A DNA stretch of 64,000 nucleotides. Source: Flavobacterium hankyongi. GTDB taxonomy: Bacteria > Bacteroidota > Bacteroidia > Flavobacteriales > Flavobacteriaceae. This document shows positions 7,490 through 16,556 of this stretch, one piece after another (positions within the stretch are counted from its first letter, which is position 1; each line of letters starts with the position of its first letter). A model generated the notes under the pieces. The model did not search any database, was not told the DNA's origin, and worked only from the letters and a program-made list of their open reading frames with translations. Both the position numbers and the translations under genes were made by a program. Location of the stretch: assembly GCF_036840915.1 (NCBI RefSeq), contig NZ_CP085725.1, forward strand, positions 744,001 through 808,000, given 5' to 3'.

Positions 7490-9910
7490 TTATCTTAAAC
7501 TGGCTCCTAATTCGGTTTCAAAAGTTTGAGTTAATTTACTCATCACTTTATCGATTTGAGAATCAGTCAACGTTTTTGAACTGTCTTGTAATGTGAAACT
7601 TACAGCGTATGATTTTTTACCTTCTGGAAGATTTTTACCTTGGTAAACATCAAATAAATTGATGCATTTAAGTAAATTCTTTTCTGTTTTATAAGCTAGA
7701 TCATAAATCTTAGCAAATTCTACTGAATTATCAATTAAAAGAGCTAAGTCACGACGAACTTCTGGATATTTCGAAATCTCGCTATATTTTACATTATTCG
7801 TCACATGCTTTAATACTGAAGACCAATTAAAATCAGCAAAGAAAACTTCTTGTTTTATATCAAAATGTTTTAAAACCGATTTTTTTATTGTTCCAAATTC
7901 AACCAAAGTTGATGTTCCAACTTCAAGAACAATTCCTTCAGCAAATACATCTGTTTTGAGAGGTGTAGCAACTATGTTTTTAATTCCTAATCTTTCCAAA
8001 ATACCTAATACATAACTTTTAAATAAAAAGAAATCTGTAGGTTTTTGCGGATTAGTCCAACTTTCTTCACCTCTGTTTCCAGTCAAAGTCAATGTTAAGT
8101 GTGAATTTTCTTGGTAACCAGAAAGTAATTTGTGATAGGTTTTTCCGAATTCAAATAATTTTAAATCGGAATTTCTTCTATTGATATTAAATGATACTGC
8201 TTCTAAAGCCGAGAATAATAATGATTGCCTCATTGCTGATAAATCACTACTCAACGGATTTAACATCAATACATTATTATTTTCATTAATGTTGTCGCTT
8301 AGTTTTGAATAGTTAGGAGTAGTTAATGAATTGGCCATCATTTCATTAAATCCATTGCCAACTAATATTCCAGCAACAATATTTTGAATTTTATAATCTT
8401 CAGTTCTTGAAGAGTGTGAGGTTGAAGCATTTAATTTTTGAGTAAAATTGATATTGTTGTATCCATATACTCTTAAAATTTCTTCTATAACATCTATTTC
8501 TCTTGTAACATCAACTCTGTAAGCAGGAACAATTAATCCTAAACCAACTTTTGAGATACTATTTACTTTAATATCTAATGATACTAATATTTTTTTAATT
8601 ACATCGTCTGGAATTACTTGGCCAATAAGTTTGTTTACTTTTTCAAGATTTAATAAAACTTGATGATCTTCAACTTTTTTAGGATAAATATCAATAAGAT
8701 CTGAAGTCATTTCACCACCAGCAACTTCTTTAATTAAAATTGCTGCACGTTTTAAAGCATATTCAGTAATATTAGGATCAATTCCTCTTTCAAATCTAAA
8801 TGATGCATCTGTATTTATTGCATGTCTTTTTGCTGTTTTACGAACCGAAACAGGATTAAAATAAGCACTTTCTAAAAATATAGAAGTAGTTTCATTTGTA
8901 ACTCCAGAATTTTTTCCTCCTAAAACACCTGCAATACATAATGGTCCTTTTTCATCATTAATCATAATATCATCAGAACTTAATGTTCTTTCAACATCAT
9001 CAAGAGTAATAAATTTAGTTCCTTGCTCAGCGTTTTTTACAATTATCTTACCATTAATTTTTGAAGCATCAAAAGCATGCAATGGCTGTCCTAATTCATG
9101 TAAAACATAATTAGTTACATCGACAACATTATTCTTTGGTGTAATACCAATAGCTTTTAAACGATTTTGTAACCAAGCTGGAGAAGCTCCAACTTTGATA
9201 TCAGAAATTGTTACTCCGCAATATCTAGGTACTAATTTACTATCATCAACATTTACATCAATTTTCAAAGTTCTTTTTTCTACTTTGTAAGATGTAACAG
9301 AAGGAGTTATTAATTCAATGTGTTCGCCATTTTGAAGCATTCCTGCACGTAAATCACGAGCAACACCCCAATGACTCATTGCATCAGCACGATTTGGAGT
9401 TAGTCCAATCTCGAAAACTTCGTCATTTTCAATATTAAAAACTTTTGAAGCAGGAGTTCCAGGAGTTATGTTTTCGTCAAGAATCATGATTCCATCATGA
9501 CTTTCGCCTAAACCTAATTCATCTTCAGCACAAATCATTCCGTGACTTTCTTCGCCACGAATTTTCCCTTTCTTTATTTCGAGCTCTTTACCTTCTTTGT
9601 CATAAAGTTTTGTACCAATTGTAGCAACTGGAACTTTTTGTCCAACAGCAACATTATTCGCTCCACAAACAATTTGAACTGGAGTTTCTCCTCCTAAATC
9701 TACAGTTGTTATTTTAAGTTTATCAGCATTAGGATGTTGTACACAAGTAAGGACATGACCTACAACTACACCCTCTAAACCGCCTTTAATTGATTGAAAT
9801 TTTTCTATTCCTTCCACTTCTAACCCAAGGTCAGTAAGCATTGCTCCAGTTTTTTCAGAGTCCCAATCAGTCTTTATAAATTGTTTTAACCAGTTATATG
9901 AAATTTTCAT
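7490..9910 (-). CDS. pheT: Phenylalanine-tRNA ligase beta subunit
   Basis: At 806 residues it has the normal length of bacterial PheT. In order: N-terminal segment, EMAP-II-like tRNA-binding OB fold (about 40-150), B3/B4 editing domain (about 210-380, with HELGQPLHAFD), B5 domain (about 405-475), catalytic-like core and C-terminal FDX-ACB anticodon-binding domain (about 712-806). It pairs with PheS (not in the window) as an alpha2-beta2 enzyme that charges tRNA-Phe. It is transcribed alone from a -7 box 21 nt upstream of its ATG and ends before a hairpin with a T-run. Confidence 0.98.
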   Translation of the reverse strand: MKISYNWLKQFIKTDWDSEKTGAMLTDLGLEVEGIEKFQSIKGGLEGVVVGHVLTCVQHPNADKLKITTVDLGGETPVQIVCGANNVAVGQKVPVATIGTKLYDKEGKELEIKKGKIRGEESHGMICAEDELGLGESHDGIMILDENITPGTPASKVFNIENDEVFEIGLTPNRADAMSHWGVARDLRAGMLQNGEHIELITPSVTSYKVEKRTLKIDVNVDDSKLVPRYCGVTISDIKVGASPAWLQNRLKAIGITPKNNVVDVTNYVLHELGQPLHAFDASKINGKIIVKNAEQGTKFITLDDVERTLSSDDIMINDEKGPLCIAGVLGGKNSGVTNETTSIFLESAYFNPVSVRKTAKRHAINTDASFRFERGIDPNITEYALKRAAILIKEVAGGEMTSDLIDIYPKKVEDHQVLLNLEKVNKLIGQVIPDDVIKKILVSLDIKVNSISKVGLGLIVPAYRVDVTREIDVIEEILRVYGYNNINFTQKLNASTSHSSRTEDYKIQNIVAGILVGNGFNEMMANSLTTPNYSKLSDNINENNNVLMLNPLSSDLSAMRQSLLFSALEAVSFNINRRNSDLKLFEFGKTYHKLLSGYQENSHLTLTLTGNRGEESWTNPQKPTDFFLFKSYVLGILERLGIKNIVATPLKTDVFAEGIVLEVGTSTLVEFGTIKKSVLKHFDIKQEVFFADFNWSSVLKHVTNNVKYSEISKYPEVRRDLALLIDNSVEFAKIYDLAYKTEKNLLKCINLFDVYQGKNLPEGKKSYAVSFTLQDSSKTLTDSQIDKVMSKLTQTFETELGASLR

Positions 9911-9930
9911 AAAATATTTTTAAAGAACGC

Positions 9931-9938
9931 AAAGATAG
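9931..9938 (-). promoter_or_regulatory. -7 promoter box (TATCTTTG) of pheT
   Basis: On the minus strand this octamer matches TAnnTTTG exactly and lies 20 nt before the pheT ATG. The -33 region falls in or next to the REP-like fragment at 9950-9968, so the repeat may contribute to the promoter. Confidence 0.6.
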
Positions 9939-9949
9939 CAAGAAGTTAC

Positions 9950-9968
9950 TCCTTCGGCAAGCTCAGGA
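9950..9968. repeat. Partial REP-like palindrome fragment
   Basis: A short GC-rich segment with CCTTCGGC followed by GCTCAGG stands out in AT-rich DNA between divergent pheT and fabG. It resembles one half of the CCTTCGACTGCGCTCAGG-type repeat found intact near 49340, so it is probably a diverged member of the same dispersed family. Confidence 0.5.
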
Positions 9969-9982
9969 TAAAAAAGTTATTG

Positions 9983-10014
9983 TTGGATTATGGAAGTTTT
10001 TTATTCTATATTTG
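9983..10014 (+). promoter_or_regulatory. Promoter of fabG (TTG - 21 nt - TATATTTG)
   Basis: The -33 TTG (9983-9985) and -7 TATATTTG (10007-10014) match the Flavobacterium consensus with an accepted spacing. The promoter overlaps an in-frame upstream ATG at 9980 and so argues for the fabG start at 10052. Confidence 0.7.
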
Positions 10015-10051
10015 TTTCACCAAATTATTAAAATTAAAGAAACAAGTTAAT

Positions 10052-10798
10052 ATGAAATTATTAGAAGGAAAAACAGCAATTATTACTGGTGCAAGTCGTG
10101 GTATTGGTAGAGGAATTGCTGTTGTATTTGCGCAACAAGGTGCAAATGTAGCTTTTACGTATAGTTCGTCTGCATCTGCAGCTCAAGAGTTAGAAAATGA
10201 ATTAAGTGCTTTGGGAGTAAAAGCAAAAGGTTATCAATCGAATGCAGCTGATTTTAATGAAGCTCAAAAATTGGTTGATGATGTTATTGCAACTTTTGGA
10301 ACAGTTGATATTTTAATAAATAATGCAGGTATTACTAAGGATAACTTATTAATGCGTATTTCTGAAGAAGATTTTGATCAAGTAATCAATGTAAATCTTA
10401 AGTCAGTATTTAATATGACCAAAGCGGTTCAAAAAATAATGCTTAAAAACCGTGCAGGTTCAATCATAAATATGAGTTCTGTAGTTGGTGTTAAAGGGAA
10501 TGCTGGACAAACTAATTACGCAGCTTCTAAGGCTGGAGTTATTGGTTTCACAAAATCTGTAGCTTTAGAATTAGGTTCAAGAAATATCCGTTGTAATGCT
10601 ATTGCTCCTGGATTTATTGAAACTGAGATGACTGCAAAATTAAATGATGATGTTGTTCAAGGTTGGAGAGATTCTATTCCTTTAAAAAGAGGAGGAACTC
10701 CAGAAGATGTTGCAAATGCTTGTGTTTTCCTTGCTTCAGATATGAGTGCTTATGTTACTGGTCAAGTGATGAATGTTGATGGAGGTATGTTGACATAA
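10052..10798 (+). CDS. fabG: 3-oxoacyl-[acyl-carrier-protein] reductase
   Basis: The 248-residue short-chain dehydrogenase has the NADP-binding TGASRGIG (12-19), NNAG (90-93), the catalytic Ser in MSSVVG (141-146) and Tyr156/Lys160 in YAASK. GFIETEMT and the C-terminal VDGGM are typical of FabG. It reduces 3-oxoacyl-ACP in fatty-acid elongation in the cytoplasm. The start at 10052 is chosen because it gives the canonical N-terminus MKLLEGKTAIITG and because the alternative ATG at 9980 lies inside the promoter. It is probably transcribed alone, with an 82-nt AT-rich gap before the next gene. Confidence 0.96.
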   Translation: MKLLEGKTAIITGASRGIGRGIAVVFAQQGANVAFTYSSSASAAQELENELSALGVKAKGYQSNAADFNEAQKLVDDVIATFGTVDILINNAGITKDNLLMRISEEDFDQVINVNLKSVFNMTKAVQKIMLKNRAGSIINMSSVVGVKGNAGQTNYAASKAGVIGFTKSVALELGSRNIRCNAIAPGFIETEMTAKLNDDVVQGWRDSIPLKRGGTPEDVANACVFLASDMSAYVTGQVMNVDGGMLT

Positions 10799-10880
10799 TT
10801 TTGAATTGTAAATTTTGAATTATGAATAAAATGATTCAAAAACATTTTAAATTTAAAATTCATTCTTCAAAATAAATTAT

Positions 10881-12908
10881 ATGACGATAAATACGATTTT
10901 ACTCTTACTTTTAGCTTTAATAGTATCAGCTGGAATTGCATTTTATCAATATTTATACAAAGCCAATTACAAATCGCGTTTGCATTTGTTTTTGGCTTTT
11001 TTACGTTTTGCGTCAATTTTCTTGGTTTTGTTGTTATTAATTAACCCAATTATTTCAAGAAAAACTTACGAAACCCAAAAAACTCCTTTACCAATTGTTG
11101 TAGATAATTCAGAATCTATTTCTTTCCTGAGTCAAGATAAAAAAGCCAAGGAAATAGCTGACTTATTAAACTCTAATTCTAAATTACAAGACAAATATCA
11201 GGTTCAATTATTTTCGTTTGACGAAGAATTTAACTCTGATAAGCCATTTGATTTTAAAGGTAAGCAATCGAATATTTATAAAGTATTTGAAAATCTAAAA
11301 CAATTATATCGCACTCAAAATCATCCTGTCGTTTTACTTACTGATGGAAATCAGACTCAAGGAAGTGATTATGTGTTTAAGATTCAGCAAAATGCAAATG
11401 TTTTACCAGTTGTTTTAGGAGATACTATTGAACATTTAGATTTGAAAATCACTCAATTAAATGCCAATAAGTATGCTTTTCTAAAAAATAAATTCCCAGT
11501 AGAAGTTTTCTTAAATTATACTGGTAGTAAACCTGTAAATGCAGTCTTGAATATTCAGTCAGGTAACTCATCTGTTTATAAGCAAAATGTTTCTTTTTCG
11601 TCGAATAAAAAATCTGAAGTGGTTTCTGTTTTATTGAATGCCGATAAAGTAGGGGTGCATACTTATAAGGCAGTAATTTCTTCGGTAGAAAATGAAAAAA
11701 ATAAATTTAATAATGTAAAAAACTTTGCAGTTGAAGTTATAGATCAAAGAACAGAAGTAGCTGTTGTATCTAGCATTATACATCCTGATTTAGGTGCTAT
11801 TAAAAGAGCAATTGAAGCTAACGCACAACGTAAGGTAACTTTTGTTAAGCCAAAAGAAATCAAAGACTTAAACAATTTTAATGTATTGATTTTTTATCAA
11901 CCTACTTCCGAATTTAGATCTGTTTTAAGTCAGAATGAAAACCTTAAAACCAATAGTTTGGTTATCACAGGATTGAATACTGATTTTAATTTTTTAAGCA
12001 AGTTTCAAAATCATTTTGATTTTAAAATGTCTACACAAAAAGAAGACTATTCTGCTGATTTTAATTCTAATTTTAACTCTTTCTCAATTGACAATTTAGG
12101 ATTCGAGCAATTTCCACCTCTTGAAAATCCCTTTGGATCAATAACTCCTAAAAGTAATGTGAATACATTATTAGATGCAAGAATTCGTACAGTAAAAACA
12201 GAAGGACCATTACTAGCTTTCACTGAAAATGGAGTAAACAGAAATGCTTACTTATTTGGAGAAAATATTTGGAAATGGCGAATGGAGAGTTATTTAAGAG
12301 AGAAATCTTTTGATAAATTTGATGTTTTTTTCGATAAAATCATCCAATACTTAGCTTCAAATACCAAAAAGAAAAATCTTGTAGTGAATCATGAGAATTT
12401 TTATAATTCAGGAGAAACTATCACAATTTCAGCTCAATATTTCAATAAAAACTATGAGTTTGATGAAAATGCACAATTAACAATTCAGTTAAAAAACAAA
12501 GAAAATAACACCGCTAAAGTCTATGATTTCGTGAAAGGAACTAATGATTATTCGGTTGGATTTGATGATTTACCTTCAGGAAATTATAGCTTTACTGTAA
12601 AAGAAAAGCAATCAGGTGCACAACATGCTGGAACGTTTCATATAATTGATTTCGATACCGAAAAACAATTTGTGAATGCTGATATATCTCGATTAAAACA
12701 ATTAGCAGAAAACACTCAAGGAAAAACTTATTTCACTGACCAAATACAAGATTTAATTAAATTTTTAGAGAATACAGATATCTATAAACCTATTCAAAAA
12801 GAAGTGGTAAAAAAATCCCCACTTATCGATTGGATGTGGGGATTGATATTGTTAGCGATACTTTTGGCTACTGAATGGTTTACCAGAAAGTACAACGGAC
12901 TTTTATAA
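10881..12908 (+). CDS. VWA-like membrane protein (BatA-type architecture)
   Basis: The 675-residue protein starts with two membrane segments (about 4-23 and 37-58). A von Willebrand A-like region follows (about 68-190) with VDNSES in the MIDAS position and LLTDGNQT as the third metal-binding block. A long extracytoplasmic beta-rich region comes next, then a final membrane helix (about 648-667) near the C-terminus. This layout is common in Bacteroidota, where such proteins are often called VWA domain or BatA-like membrane proteins. The canonical DxSxS is altered to DNSES, so metal binding is likely but not certain. No function can be assigned. The gene ends 2 nt from the convergent sulfatase gene with no terminator between. 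Confidence 0.8.
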   Translation: MTINTILLLLLALIVSAGIAFYQYLYKANYKSRLHLFLAFLRFASIFLVLLLLINPIISRKTYETQKTPLPIVVDNSESISFLSQDKKAKEIADLLNSNSKLQDKYQVQLFSFDEEFNSDKPFDFKGKQSNIYKVFENLKQLYRTQNHPVVLLTDGNQTQGSDYVFKIQQNANVLPVVLGDTIEHLDLKITQLNANKYAFLKNKFPVEVFLNYTGSKPVNAVLNIQSGNSSVYKQNVSFSSNKKSEVVSVLLNADKVGVHTYKAVISSVENEKNKFNNVKNFAVEVIDQRTEVAVVSSIIHPDLGAIKRAIEANAQRKVTFVKPKEIKDLNNFNVLIFYQPTSEFRSVLSQNENLKTNSLVITGLNTDFNFLSKFQNHFDFKMSTQKEDYSADFNSNFNSFSIDNLGFEQFPPLENPFGSITPKSNVNTLLDARIRTVKTEGPLLAFTENGVNRNAYLFGENIWKWRMESYLREKSFDKFDVFFDKIIQYLASNTKKKNLVVNHENFYNSGETITISAQYFNKNYEFDENAQLTIQLKNKENNTAKVYDFVKGTNDYSVGFDDLPSGNYSFTVKEKQSGAQHAGTFHIIDFDTEKQFVNADISRLKQLAENTQGKTYFTDQIQDLIKFLENTDIYKPIQKEVVKKSPLIDWMWGLILLAILLATEWFTRKYNGLL

Positions 12909-12910
12909 AA

Positions 12911-15007
12911 TTAATTCTTCTGATATTTTTTTTGTTTAAGTAATATAGATGCTGTTTGATAAAATGCTACAGTTTTCTTTACTAAAGTTTCATCCATTTT
13001 TTTAACTGGCTTTTCTTCATACTTGAGAATGAAGTTTTGATCTTTCACATTTGTATCAGGAATCAAATCGAATTGTTTGGCTTTTTGCTTTGGAGAAATA
13101 ATCGTTAACTTATTTTGTTTAATAAGTCCTAAATCTTGATAAGTTGCAATTAAAGCTCTTTGTTCAAAGTAAGGAATGTTTACATCTTGACCATAGAATT
13201 TACTTTTATAATTAAAATTCAACATTCCAAAAAGAGTTGGCATTATGTCTATTTGTGACATAAGCACAGGATTAATTTTTCCTAGCGTAGTTGAATCAAA
13301 AATCATCGCAGGAATGTGATATTTATCAACAGGAAGTTCTGTTTTTCCAGCGCTTGACGCACAATGATCTGCTAAAATAACAAAAACGGTATTGTTATAC
13401 CATGATTGTTTTTTTGCCATTTTAAAAAATTGTTTCAATGCATAATCAGTGTATTTTACACCACCTTCTCTTGATTTAGAATCATTAGGGATATCAATCT
13501 TTCCAGCAGGGTATGTAAATGGCCTATGGTTACTAACAGTCATCCAATGGTTGAAAAATGGTTTACCAGTTTTAGCTTCTTCATTCATTACTTTTATAGC
13601 CTTTTTTGCCATATCTTCGTCGCAAACTCCCCAAACATTAGAAAAAGTTATCTCTTCAGGTTTCATAGTTTTTTTATCTACAATGTCATAGCCATTTCCT
13701 TTGAAAAAATCCTCCATGTTATCAAAATAAGCATCACCACCATAAAGGTATTTTACTGTATATCCTTTTTGTTTAAAAATACTTCCAGTAGAAAATTTAT
13801 TTTTATTGTCTTTACGCTTTACAATGCTTTCTCCTGGAGAAGGGGGTAAACATAATGTAACAGCCTCTAATCCGCGTATTGTTCTATTCCCTACAGCATA
13901 CAAATTACTAAACATTGTACTTTTAGTAGATAAGCTATCTAAAAAAGGGGTAATGTTGTTTTCATTGCCATAACATTTCATAAAATCTGCACTTAAACTT
14001 TCTATAGTTATTAAAACTACATTTTTATGAATTTCTGGTTTGTCCGATTTTATTTCTCTTTCAGTTGATAAATTTTTAATATCTGGAATTTGAGTTTTTA
14101 ACAAAGCAAAAGCATCTTTTTCAGGCATTGTTTTGTAGAACTTGTCATAATCAAGCTCGCTATTCATAAAGGCCAAGTAAAATCTATACAAACCATTAGC
14201 TTGCAGTTCATTTGTGAAAACGTTTGGAGAAGTTTCTTGTTTAGCTAAAGTAGGTACCAAAAATAAACCAATTAAAAACAAACCTATGTATACTGCAGAT
14301 AATTGTAATTTTTCTTTGAAAGATGGTAAATCATTTAAAAAAGATTGAGATTTCTTAACAATTAGATAAGTGAAAAATCCAGTTATTAACCCAACTGCTG
14401 TAAATAGGGGAACAACTGGATACGATTCCATTATGTTTTTAATAACCTCATTTGTGTATACTAAATAATCAACAGCAATGAAATTGTATCTTACACCAAA
14501 TTCATTCCAAAAGAAAAATTCACTTATAGCATTCTGAATTATCAATAATGTAGCAATAAATATGGCTATTGAAAAGAGAACAAGTCTAATTTGATTTCTA
14601 TACTTTGGAATAAAAAGCATTAACCCAAAAAAAATTGTTTTTAATGCAATAAAGCTTATACCAATTTGAGGTAAAGCTCCACCATACTCATTTAAAATTG
14701 TATTGAAAAAGTAAACATACAGCAATAAACTTAATAGAATCCCAAAAATAACATAACCCCAAGGCTTACTATATTTAGAGTTTGATAAAAATAGTAGATA
14801 TAACCATAAAATTCCTGTTGCGATTATAAATACAAAGAAGTCAGAAATTACTCCTGTAATAAAAATTTTTAAAATTTCTGACCAAGTAAAACTAGCTGAA
14901 GTTATTGGATGAAACAGTAAAACTATTCTTAAAATTAATGTTACAATTAAGTAAAGTTTTAGTAAATTTTTGTAAGGAGCTATTTTTTTCAAAAAAATCA
15001 TTTGCAT
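12911..15007 (-). CDS. LtaS-family membrane sulfatase / phosphoglycerol transferase-like protein
   Basis: The 698-residue protein has about five transmembrane helices (within 14-255) followed by an extracytoplasmic sulfatase-fold domain (about 325-610). Seen: VVLITIESLSADF (first metal site), NRTIRGLEAV with the Thr nucleophile, and ILADHCASSAG with the distal Asp-His metal ligands. Relatives transfer glycerol phosphate or phosphoethanolamine onto envelope polymers or lipids. In Gram-negative bacteria without lipoteichoic acid the substrate is usually an envelope glycan or lipid, so the name LtaS should not be taken literally. It is convergent with the VWA-like gene and has its own AT-rich upstream region. 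Confidence 0.9.
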   Translation of the reverse strand: MQMIFLKKIAPYKNLLKLYLIVTLILRIVLLFHPITSASFTWSEILKIFITGVISDFFVFIIATGILWLYLLFLSNSKYSKPWGYVIFGILLSLLLYVYFFNTILNEYGGALPQIGISFIALKTIFFGLMLFIPKYRNQIRLVLFSIAIFIATLLIIQNAISEFFFWNEFGVRYNFIAVDYLVYTNEVIKNIMESYPVVPLFTAVGLITGFFTYLIVKKSQSFLNDLPSFKEKLQLSAVYIGLFLIGLFLVPTLAKQETSPNVFTNELQANGLYRFYLAFMNSELDYDKFYKTMPEKDAFALLKTQIPDIKNLSTEREIKSDKPEIHKNVVLITIESLSADFMKCYGNENNITPFLDSLSTKSTMFSNLYAVGNRTIRGLEAVTLCLPPSPGESIVKRKDNKNKFSTGSIFKQKGYTVKYLYGGDAYFDNMEDFFKGNGYDIVDKKTMKPEEITFSNVWGVCDEDMAKKAIKVMNEEAKTGKPFFNHWMTVSNHRPFTYPAGKIDIPNDSKSREGGVKYTDYALKQFFKMAKKQSWYNNTVFVILADHCASSAGKTELPVDKYHIPAMIFDSTTLGKINPVLMSQIDIMPTLFGMLNFNYKSKFYGQDVNIPYFEQRALIATYQDLGLIKQNKLTIISPKQKAKQFDLIPDTNVKDQNFILKYEEKPVKKMDETLVKKTVAFYQTASILLKQKKYQKN

Positions 15008-15063
15008 AAAATTTTAGCCAAATTAATTAATTTTTCACTATGTTTAATGTGATAATTGTCATA

Positions 15064-15092
15064 TTGCAATTTATCTAATTTAAATAAGTTTG
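15064..15092 (+). promoter_or_regulatory. Promoter (TTG - 18 nt - TAAGTTTG) of the metal-transporter pair
   Basis: TTG at 15064-15066 and TAAGTTTG at 15085-15092 match both consensus boxes with 18 nt between them, 29 nt before the ATG at 15122. Confidence 0.7.
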
Positions 15093-15121
15093 TTTAGTAA
15101 GAATTTATAAAAAATAAAACT

Positions 15122-15616
15122 ATGAATGATGCACATTACCACATGTTAATTAATCATTTTCCAATCATTGGATTGTTTTTCGGTATTGGAATATTAATTT
15201 TTGGAATTTTAAAAAAGAATCCTTTGATCTTAAATATTGCTTATGTTTTTTTTATTATTTGTATGATAACAGGTCAATTGTCTATGATGACAGGAGATAA
15301 AGCTGAGCATTTTGTTGAAAATTTATCTGGGTTTTCAGATAATTTGATGGAAGAACACGAGGAATTGGCTGAAGGCTTCATGAAAATCATGTATTTATTA
15401 GGTTTAGCGTCAATTTTGGGTTTATTTACTGCTTTCAAAAAACATGCAAAGGCATTTATGTTTTCATATATTGTTTTAATTGTTGCAGTTGTAGCGATTT
15501 TATTTGCTAAGCCTGTAGGAACATCAGGAGGTGAAATCCGTCATACTGAAATACGTGAAGGTAATACATCAGTTGATACTAATGTCAAAACTGAAAATAA
15601 CGATCATGATGAATAA
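15122..15616 (+). CDS. Small four-helix membrane protein (DUF2231-like)
   Basis: This 164-residue protein has four hydrophobic segments (about 13-29, 34-53, 88-105, 109-128). Its N-terminal histidine-rich motif MNDAHYHMLINHFPIIG resembles DUF2231-type membrane proteins. The C-terminal tail is acidic and His-containing. Its stop overlaps the start of the VIT1-type transporter, so the two are translationally coupled, which suggests a role in metal handling. The function is otherwise unknown. Confidence 0.7.
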   Translation: MNDAHYHMLINHFPIIGLFFGIGILIFGILKKNPLILNIAYVFFIICMITGQLSMMTGDKAEHFVENLSGFSDNLMEEHEELAEGFMKIMYLLGLASILGLFTAFKKHAKAFMFSYIVLIVAVVAILFAKPVGTSGGEIRHTEIREGNTSVDTNVKTENNDHDE

Positions 15617-16328
15617 TTCTAAAGAATTAAATATAGACAATTATTTAGATAGTCATTACATACATCGTAGTAATTGGCTTCGCGCTGCGGTTTTAGGTGC
15701 AAATGATGGAATTTTATCCATTTCTAGTATTGCAATTGGTGTTGCCGCAGCAAGCGATACACGAGATGCAATTGTTTTAGCGACATTAGCTGGTTTAGTA
15801 GCTGGTGCATTGTCTATGGCAGCTGGTGAATATGTTTCGGTAAGTTCACAAACCGATGTCGAAAAATCGGATATAGAAAGAGAGAAAAAGGAGCTAGCAG
15901 AAATGCCTGAAGCTGAATTAAGCATTTTAGCTCAAATTTATCAAAAACGAGGACTACAAAGGGAAACAGCTCTTCAGGTGGCTAAAGAATTGACAGCTCA
16001 TGATGCATTAGGAACACACATTCGTGATGAATTAGGTATAAATGAAATTTCGCAAGCAAACCCATTGCAGGCGGCATTAGCTTCGGGAGCAGCATTTATA
16101 TTTGGAGGAATATTGCCATTACTTGTTACTTTATTTTTTCCTGTCCTAAACATGGAATATTACCTTTATGGACTGGCAATTATTTTTTTAATAATTCTAG
16201 GAACAATAGCCGCAAAAACAGGAGGTTCAAATGTATTTAAAGCTATTTCAAGAATCACATTCTGGGGTACAATTGCTATGGGTTTAACAGCCTTAGTAGG
16301 ACATCTTTTTGGGGTAAACATTTCTTAA
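15606..16328 (+). CDS. VIT1/CCC1 family Fe(II)/Mn(II) transporter
   Basis: The 240-residue protein has the VIT1/CCC1 layout. Helix 1 carries the diagnostic RAAVLGANDGILS and helix 2 GLVAGALSMAAGEYVSVSSQ. A charged cytoplasmic metal-binding helical domain with many Glu residues follows (about 80-145), then three more helices. Family members move Fe2+ or Mn2+ out of the cytoplasm. The start at 15606 (ATGATGAAT) is preferred over an upstream in-frame ATG at 15531, because that would add 25 residues inside the preceding gene and no family member begins so. It overlaps the stop of the DUF2231-like gene. Confidence 0.93.
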   Translation: MMNNSKELNIDNYLDSHYIHRSNWLRAAVLGANDGILSISSIAIGVAAASDTRDAIVLATLAGLVAGALSMAAGEYVSVSSQTDVEKSDIEREKKELAEMPEAELSILAQIYQKRGLQRETALQVAKELTAHDALGTHIRDELGINEISQANPLQAALASGAAFIFGGILPLLVTLFFPVLNMEYYLYGLAIIFLIILGTIAAKTGGSNVFKAISRITFWGTIAMGLTALVGHLFGVNIS

Positions 16329-16341
16329 AGTTGAAATAAAA

Positions 16342-16374
16342 TTTGTTTATTCGAAAATAATTCCAATATCTTTG
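16342..16374 (+). promoter_or_regulatory. Promoter of the his operon (TTTG - 21 nt - TATCTTTG)
   Basis: TTTG at 16342-16345 and TATCTTTG at 16367-16374 match the Flavobacterium -33/-7 consensus. Transcription would start near 16380, just before the leader peptide start at 16392. Confidence 0.75.
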
Positions 16375-16391
16375 TACCAACAAAAGAAATT

Positions 16392-16445
16392 ATGTTTTTA
16401 AATCAATTACATCATCATCATTTTTCCCACGCTCGAGCGAGGTAG
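16392..16445 (+). CDS. his operon leader peptide (17 residues, HHHHFSH)
   Basis: The short reading frame encodes MFLNQLHHHHFSHARAR. Four successive CAT codons (16410-16421) and a CAC (16428-16430) make five His in seven codons, about 12 nt downstream of the predicted transcription start and just before the attenuator hairpin. This is the classic design of a ribosome-mediated attenuator: scarcity of His-tRNA stalls the ribosome on these codons. The segment CTCGAGCG (16432-16439), just after the His codons, can pair (with two G-U pairs) with the 5' arm of the terminator and so serve as antiterminator. A ribosome reaching the stop at 16443 would cover it. The peptide and its placement are seen; the mechanism is inferred. 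Confidence 0.85.
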   Translation: MFLNQLHHHHFSHARAR

Positions 16446-16476
16446 TGATGATATTGTTGTAAATCATATAAACTAT

Positions 16477-16510
16477 AAACCCGTTTGAGTATATCAAGCG
16501 GGTTTTTCTT
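16477..16510 (+). terminator. his attenuator terminator hairpin
   Basis: AAACCCGTTTGA pairs over 12 bp (one G-U) with TCAAGCGGGTTT around a GTATA loop and is followed by a T-rich run. It lies between the leader peptide and hisG. A second segment at 16528-16539 (CTTGATATACTC) is perfectly complementary to 16487-16498, the loop and 3' arm of this hairpin. Confidence 0.88.
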
Positions 16511-16556
16511 TTCATTCTGATAACTTACTTGATATACTCATTAATCCCTAAACAAA

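Noticed and set aside
9980..10051. N-terminal extension of fabG from ATG 9980
   Set aside because: The extension would lie inside the TTG/TATATTTG promoter and gives a non-family N-terminus; ATG 10052 gives the canonical start.
12911..15007. Lipoteichoic acid synthase in the strict sense
   Set aside because: The domain family fits, but all other signs are of a Gram-negative organism, so only the family name is used.
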